NCBI GenBank assembly: GCA_029941865.1
Contig: JAPYTO010000002.1
Location: 1-64,000 of the forward strand
DNA: 64,000 nucleotides
Reading direction: 5' to 3'
Source of the DNA: Fuerstiella sp.
Lineage (GTDB): Bacteria > Planctomycetota > Planctomycetia > Planctomycetales > Planctomycetaceae
Of the stretch, positions 13,851-23,652 are shown in pieces. Numbering within the stretch: position 1 is the stretch's first letter; every line of letters starts with the position of its first letter. Under the pieces are notes generated by a model that ran no database searches, was not told the origin of the DNA, and was given only the letters and a program-made list of their open reading frames with translations. The translations under genes were made by a program, and so were the position numbers.

Positions 13851-14090
13851 ATGGAACAGCAAACCGCAACAGTCGACAACCGCAGCTTTGTGGATCGACG
13901 TGATTCCGGCACCGAAACGGGTGCGGCAGGATTTGAGCGACGTCAGTTTCGCGATGGCAATCGGTCAAGTCGCCCGGAAGTCACAGAATTTGCCGAAGCA
14001 GTCGACGAATACAAGGTCACACATCGCCGTCGCTTCATCACTTTCGAAGAGCTTTTTGATGTGATGTCAGGTCTCGGTTATCACAAGTAG
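13851..14090 (+). CDS. Small hypothetical protein, paralog of the downstream ORF
   Basis: ATG at 13851; C-terminus 'EFAEAVDEYKVTHRRRFITFEELFDVMSGLGYHK' resembles the 14426..14776 product. Confidence 0.7.
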   Translation: MEQQTATVDNRSFVDRRDSGTETGAAGFERRQFRDGNRSSRPEVTEFAEAVDEYKVTHRRRFITFEELFDVMSGLGYHK

Positions 14091-14425
14091 CCGGATCTTC
14101 GTGATAATGTGAATCGCAGAGCGGCGAGATAACCGGCACAGACGGGTATTTTCTGCAGTCGCTCATGTTTACTTTTGTTATCAGCTTCATTTAATCAGAT
14201 TATCTTCTCTCGTCATTCGTTTTTGTGGAAGAGTTCTAAAGTCCGGAAGGTCGGGCTGGTGGAACCATGCACAGGAAGTCAGGCAGGTGTTGCTCGTTTG
14301 TAAAGAGCGGCTCGTCCTGTTGCTCTTACTCAACGAATGAGAAGCCTTCCGCTGTGAGAAGTCTGTGTCCTTGTGGAATGGTCGTAGACAGACTCCGTTG
14401 TCCTCAAACGCGAGAGAACTGATTC

Positions 14426-14776
14426 ATGATTGAAGTTGAACCGGACGTATTGGTCACAGAGCGCCGCGGGAACCGGCGTAGAAGTGCTGTCCCGGAAAAA
14501 ACTGTTTCCGCCCCTGCCGACACCTTCCTGGAAGAAACGGCTCCTGAGGTCACTGACCGTCGCAAACAGGACCGACGCCGTCAGATCGATCCCACGACGT
14601 GCGAACGAGACTATTCAGGTTCTGAAGTTGAATTCATGCGAGCCATGGACAACTACAAACGCAAGAGTGGTCGCCCGTTTCCAACGTGGAGCGAAGTACT
14701 GGAAGTGCTGACAAGCCTTGGCTACCGCAAGGTCGCTGAACCGACCACGATGGCGTGGCGTTCCAGCGGCGACTGA
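14426..14776 (+). CDS. Small hypothetical protein, paralog of the upstream ORF
   Basis: C-terminus '[34 protein letters not shown]'; followed by a terminator-like hairpin. Confidence 0.75.
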   Translation: MIEVEPDVLVTERRGNRRRSAVPEKTVSAPADTFLEETAPEVTDRRKQDRRRQIDPTTCERDYSGSEVEFMRAMDNYKRKSGRPFPTWSEVLEVLTSLGYRKVAEPTTMAWRSSGD

Positions 14777-14790
14777 CAAGACACGATCAT

Positions 14791-14822
14791 CCCGGTCTCT
14801 CTTCAGGAGACCGGGACTTTCT
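14791..14822 (+). terminator. Rho-independent terminator
   Basis: CCCGGTCTC-tcttcag-GAGACCGGG followed by actttct, just after the stop at 14776. Confidence 0.75.
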
Positions 14823-14866
14823 GTGCGCCCATCCGTTTCGCGCCACCGTGGACTTTCGCCGCGGTT

Positions 14867-15442
14867 TCAACTGTGGACACGGGGCAATTCGCAGCCCTCG
14901 GCGATGATCGTCGCTTCGGCCGCAGCCAGACCCTCAAGCCTGTCATGGACGATGTCGTCACTGCCATACGATTTTGCCAGACGGACATAGGTCGCATGAT
15001 GCCGCGCCTCTGATTCGTAAAGGCTGCCGTAGAATTCGCTTAGCTGTGCATTCTTCAGGTGATCGCGCAGCAATACGAACCGTTCGCAGCTGCGAGCTTC
15101 AATCAGCCCGGCGATCAGAAGTCGATCGACGGCTTTGTGCGGTTCCTGACGACGGCACAATTCCATCATCTTTCGCCCGTACGTGCCCGGCTTCATCTTG
15201 TAGAAACGAATCTCACGCTGCTTCAGCAGCGCCAGCACCAGATGAAAGTGCTCCAGCTCCTCGGTGACGATTTCCGTCATCTGCTGACACAGGTCTTCGT
15301 TTTCAACGTACTCAAACATCAGGTGCATGGCCGTCGAAGCCGCCTTCTGTTCACAATGAGCGTGGTCGATAAGCACAGCGTTCAGGTTTTGATCCACCTG
15401 AGCGAGCCAGCGGTCGGGAGATGTTGAATGAAGGTGCAGCAT
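14867..15442 (-). CDS. miaE: tRNA-(ms2io6A)-hydroxylase
   Basis: 'MLHLHSTSPDRWLAQVDQNLNAVLIDHAHCEQKAASTAMHLMF...TEELEHFHLVL...EARSCERF...YESEARHHATYVRLA' diiron ferritin-like motifs; ORF extends to 15622 but the ATG at 15442 fits the family. Confidence 0.93.
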   Translation of the reverse strand: MLHLHSTSPDRWLAQVDQNLNAVLIDHAHCEQKAASTAMHLMFEYVENEDLCQQMTEIVTEELEHFHLVLALLKQREIRFYKMKPGTYGRKMMELCRRQEPHKAVDRLLIAGLIEARSCERFVLLRDHLKNAQLSEFYGSLYESEARHHATYVRLAKSYGSDDIVHDRLEGLAAAEATIIAEGCELPRVHS

Positions 15443-15767
15443 GGTGTGATGATATTCGGTTCCGGCCCGCAGGCCAACGCTGACCGTCGTGAGTTTCCGG
15501 GGAACGCCGGAGCGTAGCGCGTGTTCAAGTCTAAGAATCAGGGTTGTTCCGTAGCCGAACTCGCCAGAGTTTGGAAGTTTTTCTCTATGTCGTCCAAAGT
15601 CTGGTGACTTCGGCTGCCTCAAAATTAAGACTTAACGAAGCACCTGCGGGCCGCTCCGCATCAGGAATTGGAAAAATTCCGTCCTGCACGCATTTCAGGA
15701 GCGACCAACGGCAGCGGGCCACCGTCTTCCGGGCGTCAGCCCGCATCGGCCGGCGGGCCGCCCCACC

Positions 15768-18700
15768 TCAACCGAGCAGCATGCCGGCGTAGCCGACGAC
15801 TCGGCTCTTGTCTCCGGAAACGTCGGCACTGGTAGAGTAACCGGCGCGTTGCATTTTCGACAGTTGACCGCCTGTTCGGAGTGCTTCCATCACGATCACG
15901 GCAGGCCGCAGGCCACACATGCTGATATTCTTCGATGTGACGGTGTTGAACAACTTTGCCGGGTCGAGCGATTCCATGGCCGTCAGCGCCATTTCGTCCA
16001 GCTTGCGGTTTTCTTCGTCCGTGGCAAAGTGATTCATGTCGCTGGAGATGACCAGCAGGGGCGGTGTCGGCAGTTCTGCGATGACAGCCGCCAATTGCTG
16101 TCCGAACTGCTGACAACGCTCCGCGTTGCCGCCGCCAATCGCGATGCCGACAACTTTTGCGTTTGGTGCCAGCCGGTGAAGCAAAGGCAGCTCCACTTCG
16201 ATGCAGTGTTCCTGAGCGTGAGCGGCTGAATCCAGTTCCAGGCCGTCGATTTGTTCGGCCAGCTTGTTTGCTAACTCCTGGTCCGCGGCGACTGTTGCGT
16301 CGGGAAGCTGCCAGGTAGTGTGCGGTGCGACAGCCCACTCGACACCGTGTCGCGTGTGCTTCGGACCGATGATGATCACCGTCTCGGGAATTTCGATGCT
16401 CTTCAACACATCACCGGCGATGCGTCCGGAAAACTGAAGTCCGGCGTGAGGCACCATGACTGCCGGCCACGTTGTTTTTGTTGCAGGAATCTGTCCAAGG
16501 CAGTCGGAAACGATCTTCGCGAGCGTAGGAGCATCCGCCGGATAGAATCGTCCCGCCACGCCGGCCGGACGAATCTCGGTCCCGGGCTGGGCCTGCGGCA
16601 CGTTGCTGTTGCCGATTGCATCCGCGGTGGACCTTGCCGCAAAACTGAACACCTGGGCCGCCGCCGGCACGCTGACCCTCGCTGCCGCAGCCGCTGTCTC
16701 AACCAATTCAGCCGCCGCAGCATCCCGCTGGAATTGCCACGCCGTGCGGCCTGACTCAGCCACCATCACGGCTCTGGTTTGTGGATCAATGCCTCCTGAG
16801 TCGCAGGCTGCCACAGTTCCGTGCATGGCGGAATCGGCAAACAGCACAATGTCGACGACCATTTGTCGCATCAGCTGACTGTTCACCCGTGACGTGCGTA
16901 ACCAATTGGCCGCGGCGCCGGTCAACTGCAACAGGGTTGTCTGTAATGCAAATCCGTGGCGAACCTGAATCTGCGAAAACGTGGCATGTTGATCCGAACC
17001 GGGAAATGTCAGTCGAAGGGCAATGCCATCGACCGTGCCGTCCGAACAATTCGCCGGAAAACATCCCGGCACGGCGCCTTGGTATCCGGCGATGATGTTG
17101 GTCTTCGCGAATGCCGCCAGCGTCTCAATTTCTGCCTGACTGAAGGGGTGTTGCAGGTCAGCAACATTGTCAGTCAGTACCGACGCATCGAAATCACGTT
17201 CGATCATGCGACCTTCGAAGCGTGTCAGCTGCGCATCCGGCTGCTGCCATGCAGTGATCGGCAACCCCGCTTTGTGACATACCTGATCCAGAAATGTTCG
17301 GGAATCCCAGTTGCGTTCGATGGCCACGATCGGCAGCAGCAGACCGGCCTTGTTGCCCCGTGCGATCCTGAGGCCGTGCTTACCGACTTCAACGGCGTCA
17401 GCACGCCGTTCACCCTGCTGAGTGATCGGTTCAAAGTTGAACAGCAGCGTGACATCCAGTGTCAGGTACGGCAGTTCTGACGCGGACACTGGAGGAAACC
17501 GATGATCCTCAACTGCCGTTCGAGTGCCCGATTGCGTCAGTGCCGCAAGCAGCTTCATCGGCTGCCCCAGACTGCCGCAGCAGCCTCGCAGTTGCCCCCG
17601 CCGTTTCAACGTGACAAACGTTCCCATCACGGTTTCGTCCGCTGCGTTTAGTAACGTGGGATCGCTCAGGCGCACGGGCCGTTTGTTCACGGCGGCCTGC
17701 ACGATTTCGCACGCCGCTTTATGAATCGCGGATTCCTGTTCCGTCGTCAGCGCTGGGCTTTCCCGAACTGTCTGCATCGTTTCATTCGCTTTGGGGTGGA
17801 GATTCCGGCTGTCATTGGACGTCTGCGTCACGGGTTGCGTGGCTGTTCCGAGTTGTACCAGATTACCGGGGACTGCGGTGGCGTGATCTGCGGCCGATCC
17901 ATATTCACTAATCTGAATCGGCTGACGCTTTCGGCCCCATGTTCCGGGGGCGTCGTCAAAGTGTCCCGCGATTTCAGTGCCACACGCGCCGCAGCGATTT
18001 GCGGTCATGCTGTATCTGCCCAACTGGTGCCAGTCGCGTTCAATCAGCAGCTCGTTGCAGTTTGGGCACCAGGTACTCTGATTCTGCACATCGTTGACAT
18101 TGCCCACGTACACAAAACGAAGTCCCTGTTCGCCAGCGATCTGCTTTGCCATCAACAACGTTTCGTGAGGCGTGCGGCCCAGATCCATCATGCGGAAATC
18201 CGGATGAAAGGCCGTAAAGTGAACCGGGACGTCAGCTCCCACACTGTCCAGAACCCAGTCGCACATCTGACGAAGTTCGTCCGCGGAATCGTTGGCATCC
18301 GGAATGATCAGATTGGTGATTTCGAACCAGACGTCGCTTTCGTGCTTCAGCCACTTCAACGTGTCCAGGACAGGTTGAAGATGTGAATAAGTAATCTTGT
18401 GATAGAAGTCCTCGGTGAATGCTTTCAGGTCGACGTTAGCAGCATCCATCGCGTGAAAAAAAGCCGGCCGCGCCGCTGGTGAAATGTACCCCGAGGTGAC
18501 AGCCACCGATTTGATGCCACGTTCACGACAAGCCTTCGCCGTGTCGATCGCGTATTCGGCCCAGATAATCGGATCGTTGTACGTATAGGCGACGCTGCGG
18601 CAGCCCGTCTGCTGCGCGGCGGCAGCAATCATCTCCGGCATCGCCAGCTCACTCAGTCGCTCCACCTCCCGAGATTTTGAGATATCCCAGTTCTGACAGA

Positions 18701-19013
18701 ACTTGCAGCCCAGATTGCACCCCGCTGTCCCAAACGACAGCACTGCGGTACCCGGGTAAAAATGATTGAGTGGTTTTTTTTCGATGGGATCTATGCAGAA
18801 ACCCGTGCTCTTTCCGTATGTCGTCAGCTGCATCTGACCTTCAACGTTCTGCCGCACAAAGCAGAAGCCGCGATCGCCGGGCTTCATGTGACATTCACGA
18901 GGACAAAGGTCACAGACAATACGTCCGTCCTCTTCCGTCGTGTGCCACCAGCCGCCGGCAATGTCACCTGCGCTGCCAGGCTTTGACGGTGGAGGTAAAG
19001 AAACTGAGTGCAT
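15768..19013 (-). CDS. Fused AmmeMemoRadiSam protein: radical SAM enzyme + AMMECR1 domain + Memo domain
   Basis: One ORF carrying radical SAM motif 'GTAGCNLGCKFCQNWDISK', AMMECR1-like 'GTFVTLKRRGQLRGCCGSLG', and Memo-like 'GRFYPADAPTLAKIV...VMVPHAGLQFSG...IIGPKHTRHG...EHCIEVELPLL...VISSDMNHF'. Confidence 0.95.
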   Translation of the reverse strand: MHSVSLPPPSKPGSAGDIAGGWWHTTEEDGRIVCDLCPRECHMKPGDRGFCFVRQNVEGQMQLTTYGKSTGFCIDPIEKKPLNHFYPGTAVLSFGTAGCNLGCKFCQNWDISKSREVERLSELAMPEMIAAAAQQTGCRSVAYTYNDPIIWAEYAIDTAKACRERGIKSVAVTSGYISPAARPAFFHAMDAANVDLKAFTEDFYHKITYSHLQPVLDTLKWLKHESDVWFEITNLIIPDANDSADELRQMCDWVLDSVGADVPVHFTAFHPDFRMMDLGRTPHETLLMAKQIAGEQGLRFVYVGNVNDVQNQSTWCPNCNELLIERDWHQLGRYSMTANRCGACGTEIAGHFDDAPGTWGRKRQPIQISEYGSAADHATAVPGNLVQLGTATQPVTQTSNDSRNLHPKANETMQTVRESPALTTEQESAIHKAACEIVQAAVNKRPVRLSDPTLLNAADETVMGTFVTLKRRGQLRGCCGSLGQPMKLLAALTQSGTRTAVEDHRFPPVSASELPYLTLDVTLLFNFEPITQQGERRADAVEVGKHGLRIARGNKAGLLLPIVAIERNWDSRTFLDQVCHKAGLPITAWQQPDAQLTRFEGRMIERDFDASVLTDNVADLQHPFSQAEIETLAAFAKTNIIAGYQGAVPGCFPANCSDGTVDGIALRLTFPGSDQHATFSQIQVRHGFALQTTLLQLTGAAANWLRTSRVNSQLMRQMVVDIVLFADSAMHGTVAACDSGGIDPQTRAVMVAESGRTAWQFQRDAAAAELVETAAAAARVSVPAAAQVFSFAARSTADAIGNSNVPQAQPGTEIRPAGVAGRFYPADAPTLAKIVSDCLGQIPATKTTWPAVMVPHAGLQFSGRIAGDVLKSIEIPETVIIIGPKHTRHGVEWAVAPHTTWQLPDATVAADQELANKLAEQIDGLELDSAAHAQEHCIEVELPLLHRLAPNAKVVGIAIGGGNAERCQQFGQQLAAVIAELPTPPLLVISSDMNHFATDEENRKLDEMALTAMESLDPAKLFNTVTSKNISMCGLRPAVIVMEALRTGGQLSKMQRAGYSTSADVSGDKSRVVGYAGMLLG

Positions 19014-19346
19014 GGTTTACCGAATTGAGCTTTGTACCATCGTAATGTAGCGTCGTTCAGTATCTTGCCCGAATTCATGGTCCAGGAAAAGCAAAAAACG
19101 TTGCCGCACCGGATCGCGTGACTGGTCTGGCTCAGGTCCTCGAAATTCGGCCTGCGAATCGCGCCAACGATGAAACGGGATTGGCGGTTCCAATGGAAGA
19201 GCTCTGCGGCGCGATCTGTATTCCCTTCCTCAGTTGATATGAAGAGCCAAATGCGGTGCAATGATCAACCTGCGGCCCGGGTGTGAAACCCGCTCGTGCC
19301 GGTTGTTGAACTGTTTCGGGTCAGAACGTCTTCGGGAATATGTTGA

Positions 19347-20297
19347 ATGCACGGTTTTCGCACATTGGTCGCGGTATTGGTCCTCGTCCCCGCCACAACG
19401 ACCTTCGCAGAAGAGAAACCTGGCGATCTGCCATTACCGAACGTGCATCATCTGATCGACACTCATATTCATCTGTTTGACACTCGGCGGCCAAACGGAG
19501 TTCCGTGGCCGCCAGCGGATGACAAGGTGCTGTACAAGCCGCATCTGCCTGAGGAGTATTCACGCATTGCGAAATCGGCAGGTGTCACTGGGGTTGTGAT
19601 CGTCGAAGCAAGTGATCGGCTGGAAGACAATAAGTGGGTGCTGGACCAGGTTGCCGGCGATCCGTTCTACGTCGCTCTGGTGGGCAACATCGATCCGAAT
19701 CGGAAAGACTTCGGCAAACTCCTGAAACGCCTCCGCAAAGACAAACGTTTTGTTGGCATTCGAGCCCGCACCAGCACGCCGATCGACTACACGCACCCAC
19801 AGGTGCTGGCGAATTTCCGTTTGCTCGAACTGGCGGGACTGTCACTCGACATTCTGGCGAATGGAAAAGGGATCGAAGGCGTAAAAGAAGTTGATGTTCT
19901 GGCCGCAAGTGTTCCGCAGCTTCGAATCGTCGTGGACCATGTGCTGGGCTATGACATCGACGGCAAGCCTCCCGGCAAAGAGTGGATTGATGCCGTGGCG
20001 AGTCTGGCAAAGCACCCAAATGTTTACTGCAAAGTGTCCGGGCTGTATCAACGATGTACGCAGCAACCTGCTCCACAAGACCCGGCCCATTACCAAACCG
20101 TGCTGGATCCGTTATGGCAGCACTTCGGTTCCGAACGATTAATCTACGGCAGCAACTGGCCCTGCACAAAGAAGAGCGGCGACTACGCCAGCTTCGTTCG
20201 TCTGGTGAACGCGTACTTTTCCGCGAAGGGACAGGACGCCAGCGAACGATACTTCTGGAAAAACGCAGCGACCGCGTACGGTCTGTCGCTCGATTAG
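19347..20297 (+). CDS. Amidohydrolase family protein (TIM-barrel metal-dependent hydrolase)
   Basis: 'LIDTHIHLFDTRRPNGVPWPP', 'IVVDHVLG', 'VYCKVSGLY', 'RLIYGSNWP'. Confidence 0.9.
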   Translation: MHGFRTLVAVLVLVPATTTFAEEKPGDLPLPNVHHLIDTHIHLFDTRRPNGVPWPPADDKVLYKPHLPEEYSRIAKSAGVTGVVIVEASDRLEDNKWVLDQVAGDPFYVALVGNIDPNRKDFGKLLKRLRKDKRFVGIRARTSTPIDYTHPQVLANFRLLELAGLSLDILANGKGIEGVKEVDVLAASVPQLRIVVDHVLGYDIDGKPPGKEWIDAVASLAKHPNVYCKVSGLYQRCTQQPAPQDPAHYQTVLDPLWQHFGSERLIYGSNWPCTKKSGDYASFVRLVNAYFSAKGQDASERYFWKNAATAYGLSLD

Positions 20298-20380
20298 GGG
20301 GCCATTGAAATTGAATTTCACCCGGCCGAAATCAAACATCGTCGGCAATCGACGGCCTGACTCCAACGAGTTGCAGATCA

Positions 20381-21733
20381 TCAGGCTTTGAAGATCTTAT
20401 CGCGTCCCACTTCAACACCGCTGGTGGCGTTTCGGGTGTCGAGCACCATCGTCGAATGTTCCACGATGAAGTCGTAATCGTACGACGAATGGTCGGTGGC
20501 AATCAGCACACAGTCCTGTTCGGCAAGGAAGTCCGCCGTCAGTTCTTCGCTTTCCATGGGCGGGACGTCGTGATGCCGCACCTGTGGCAACACGGGGATG
20601 TGAGGGTCGTTGTAGGTCACATCAGCGCCGCGTTCCAGCAGTAGTTCCAGCAGATCAAACGATGGACTTTCTCGGGGATCGTCCACGTCTTTCTTATAAG
20701 CCATTCCTAACAGACAGATTTTGCTGCCCTTAATCGGCTTGCCGGCGTTGTTGAGGAATTCCGCCAACTGGCTGATCACGTAACGTGGCATTCGCGAATT
20801 GACTTCGCCGGCCAGTTCGATGAAACGAGTGCTCATGCCCTGACGACGTGCCAGCCAGCTGAGATAGAACGGGTCAATCGGGATGCAATGTCCACCAAGT
20901 CCCGGTCCGGGATAAAACGCCTGAAATCCAAAAGGCTTTGTTTTGGCCGCGTTAACGACATCCCAGATGTCGATGCCCATCTGGTCGAACAGCGTCTTCA
21001 GTTCATTGACCAGAGCGATGTTAACGGCGCGGTAGGTGTTTTCGAGAATCTTGCAGGCTTCCGCGACTTCGGCGCTGGCAACGGGGATGACCTGAACAAT
21101 GGCCTTCGAGTACAGACTGCAGGCCAGGTCGCAACCTGTTTGATCGTAACCGCCGACGACCTTGGGAATTCCCGCTGCCGTGAAATCAGGATTGCCTGGG
21201 TCTTCGCGTTCCGGACTGTACGCCACAAAGTAATCTTCTCCGCATTTGAGTCCGCCTGCGTTACCTTCGAGGATCGGCACCATCACGTCGCGGGTGGTTG
21301 TGGGGTAAGTCGTGCTTTCCAGAATCACAAGCTGGCCGGGCCGCAGCGTCGCAGCAATCGCCTGAGCGGTGAGTTCCACGTATTTCAGGTCGGGGTCACG
21401 GCTTTCTGTTAATGGCGTCGGCACACAAATCAGCAGCACGTCCGCATCGCCAAGACGTTCCATATCGGACGTCGGTTCCAGCACGTCGCGTTCGATCCAA
21501 TCGGCGACGGTGGCCGATTCCACATGTTTGATATAACTGCGTCCGGCTGACAGAGCGTCCACCTTGCTTTTGTCAACGTCGTAACCAATGCAGCGGAACC
21601 CGGCGTTTGTAAAGGCACTGATCAGCGGCAGGCCAACGTAGCCAAGACCGATGATTCCTATCTGTGCCGTTTGGTTTTCAATCTTTTGAAGAACGTCAGC
21701 AGCAATCGAATCAGGCACAACAGATTGGCTCAT
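20381..21733 (-). CDS. Nucleotide sugar dehydrogenase (UDP-N-acetylglucosamine/glucose 6-dehydrogenase family)
   Basis: 'IGIIGLGYVGLPLISAFTNAGFRCIGYDVD', 'LVILESTTYPTTTRDVM', 'YSPEREDPGN', 'GPGLGGHCIPIDPFYLSW'; ORF extends to 21871, likely ATG at 21733. Confidence 0.95.
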   Translation of the reverse strand: MSQSVVPDSIAADVLQKIENQTAQIGIIGLGYVGLPLISAFTNAGFRCIGYDVDKSKVDALSAGRSYIKHVESATVADWIERDVLEPTSDMERLGDADVLLICVPTPLTESRDPDLKYVELTAQAIAATLRPGQLVILESTTYPTTTRDVMVPILEGNAGGLKCGEDYFVAYSPEREDPGNPDFTAAGIPKVVGGYDQTGCDLACSLYSKAIVQVIPVASAEVAEACKILENTYRAVNIALVNELKTLFDQMGIDIWDVVNAAKTKPFGFQAFYPGPGLGGHCIPIDPFYLSWLARRQGMSTRFIELAGEVNSRMPRYVISQLAEFLNNAGKPIKGSKICLLGMAYKKDVDDPRESPSFDLLELLLERGADVTYNDPHIPVLPQVRHHDVPPMESEELTADFLAEQDCVLIATDHSSYDYDFIVEHSTMVLDTRNATSGVEVGRDKIFKA

Positions 21734-22430
21734 TGAATAAGTTCCAGACAGGCGTTGTTCTGCGACAATGTCGGTAAAGCGAGATGAATGTCGATCAAGG
21801 CGCATATCCTGCAGGTTGACAGGGCTCAATGACAGTGAAAATCTCACGAATCGACGATTTATCGTAGTCAAATCTGACGTCGCTCATAAGCCCGATTCGA
21901 GTACGTAGAGGGCAAAGGATGGGAGTCGAGGTCCGTTCAGTGCGTGAACTGAGCAATGCTGGATGTTTCGAAACCCTTAGCCGTCAAGACAAGGCTGCGC
22001 AGATTTTTTGCGCAGTCGAAACCTGCCCGCGGTGTGTTGGGTGGTGCAAGTGGAACATAGTGGGAATGGCTGCTCACTAAAAAGCCGTGTGCAGCGTGTG
22101 GGCTATTGTCTGCCGTTGGCGTGGGACGTCGCCAATCGAGGTCTGGTCGGATCCCAGGCCACGGGGTCGCAGGCGATTCAGAGTCGACAGTTCCTGGGTT
22201 CCATCGACATCCCGGATGCGAATGTTCTCGGACGTGTCTGCTGAAGCGACCCCGCGGGAATCGAAGCTCCACGACAAAGAGGCTTGTACTGCGTGAGGAG
22301 CGAAGAGCTCTGAGGGGCCAGGATACCAGGCCTCTTAGAGTTATCTTGCACAAAGAAGAATTATAAGGGGGCAGAGAATTCTAAGTCACAGTTTAGTCCG
22401 TTCGGGGTCTTCCTTGCCTGCGGCTGAATC

Positions 22431-22525
22431 CGAGGAGGAGAAGACGAGGACGAGACACGAGGACGATATTCGAGTTCTTTCTTTCGTCCTCTTACTTCCT
22501 GCTCGTCTTCTCGTCCTCGATTTTT
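22431..22525. repeat. Imperfect inverted repeat with purine-rich and pyrimidine-rich arms
   Basis: Left arm 'cgaggaggagaagacgaggacgagacacgaggacga'; right arm 'tcgtcctcttacttcctgctcgtcttctcgtcctcg' then ttttt. Confidence 0.65.
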
Positions 22526-22600
22526 CCTTCTCACGTTCGATAGCAACTGGGGTCGCCCTCGTGCCGTACAGTATTGAGCGTGACCTCTTTGGTCGGACTT

Positions 22601-22632
22601 CTGTCCTGGCGATGATGGGCGCGCCAGGACAG
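22601..22632. repeat. Perfect 11-bp inverted repeat
   Basis: CTGTCCTGGCG-atgatgggcg-CGCCAGGACAG. Confidence 0.7.
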
Positions 22633-22788
22633 GTTGTGGCCTACTTCGCTGCGTGGGGATCAGGGGACTGACGTCCCCCGCTCGCCCTGTGCAGGCGATG
22701 GAGCCGTCGGGCTCGGACCAATTGGTTTTACGACGTGTGTTCGTCAGGCGTCTCTTGACAATCGTTGCAGACGGCGTGAACATTCGGC

Positions 22789-23559
22789 ATGAATTGCTAC
22801 GACTGGCCTCAGTACTGGGATCTCGCGTTTGATGATGACACACTGCTGGAAGCGGACTTTGTCGAAGCAGCGGGCCGCAAATACTGTGATTTTCCGGTAA
22901 AACGACTGCTGGAACCGGGCTGTGGAGGTGGTCGGCTGGTTCTGGAGCTGGCACAGCGTGGCTACGACGTGTCGGCCTGTGACCTGAGCGTTACCGCAGT
23001 TGAATTTGCCAGAGCTCGCGTCGCCGCCGCCGGCCTGACAGCGGACGTGACTGTTGACGACATGCGGCAACTGTCGTGCGAACCCAAAGCTGATGTCGCA
23101 TATTGTCTTGTCAACACGTTCCGTCACTTGTTGACGGAAGATGACGCGGTCCGACATCTTCAGGCCGTGGCCAATTCCGTTCGAAGTGGCGGTTTGTATC
23201 TGATCGGCATGCACTTGCTGCCTCCCGATGCAGACGAAGAAGACAGCGAGGAATGGAGCGTTTCGAAAGACGAAACGACCGTCAATATGCGGCTGGATGT
23301 GGCTAACTGCGATCGCGCAACGCGTTTGGAAACACTGAAGTTTCGCATGGAAGCGGTGACCAGCGACGCTGATTCACCGCAGCTGTTCGAAACCGACTAC
23401 CAGATGCGGATTTATCGCGCTCATCAGTTTGAAGAGCTGGTCAAACGAGTTCCGGAGTTCGAACTGCTGGACGTCTACGACTTCTGGTACGACATCGAGG
23501 AACCGCTGCAGCTGTCCGACGAAATGGGCGACACGGTTTTTGTACTGCGGCGCATTTGA
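22789..23559 (+). CDS. Class I SAM-dependent methyltransferase
   Basis: 'RLLEPGCGGGRLVLELAQRGYDVSACDLS' motif I and 'GGLYLIGMHL'. Confidence 0.9.
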   Translation: MNCYDWPQYWDLAFDDDTLLEADFVEAAGRKYCDFPVKRLLEPGCGGGRLVLELAQRGYDVSACDLSVTAVEFARARVAAAGLTADVTVDDMRQLSCEPKADVAYCLVNTFRHLLTEDDAVRHLQAVANSVRSGGLYLIGMHLLPPDADEEDSEEWSVSKDETTVNMRLDVANCDRATRLETLKFRMEAVTSDADSPQLFETDYQMRIYRAHQFEELVKRVPEFELLDVYDFWYDIEEPLQLSDEMGDTVFVLRRI

Positions 23560-23652
23560 CTCTATGCGAACAGGCACGAAGTCGAACGCCGTGCGACCCC
23601 TGTGACACCTTCAAGGCCACGCGTGGTTTATGCACCCGGGGTTGATGAAGTG

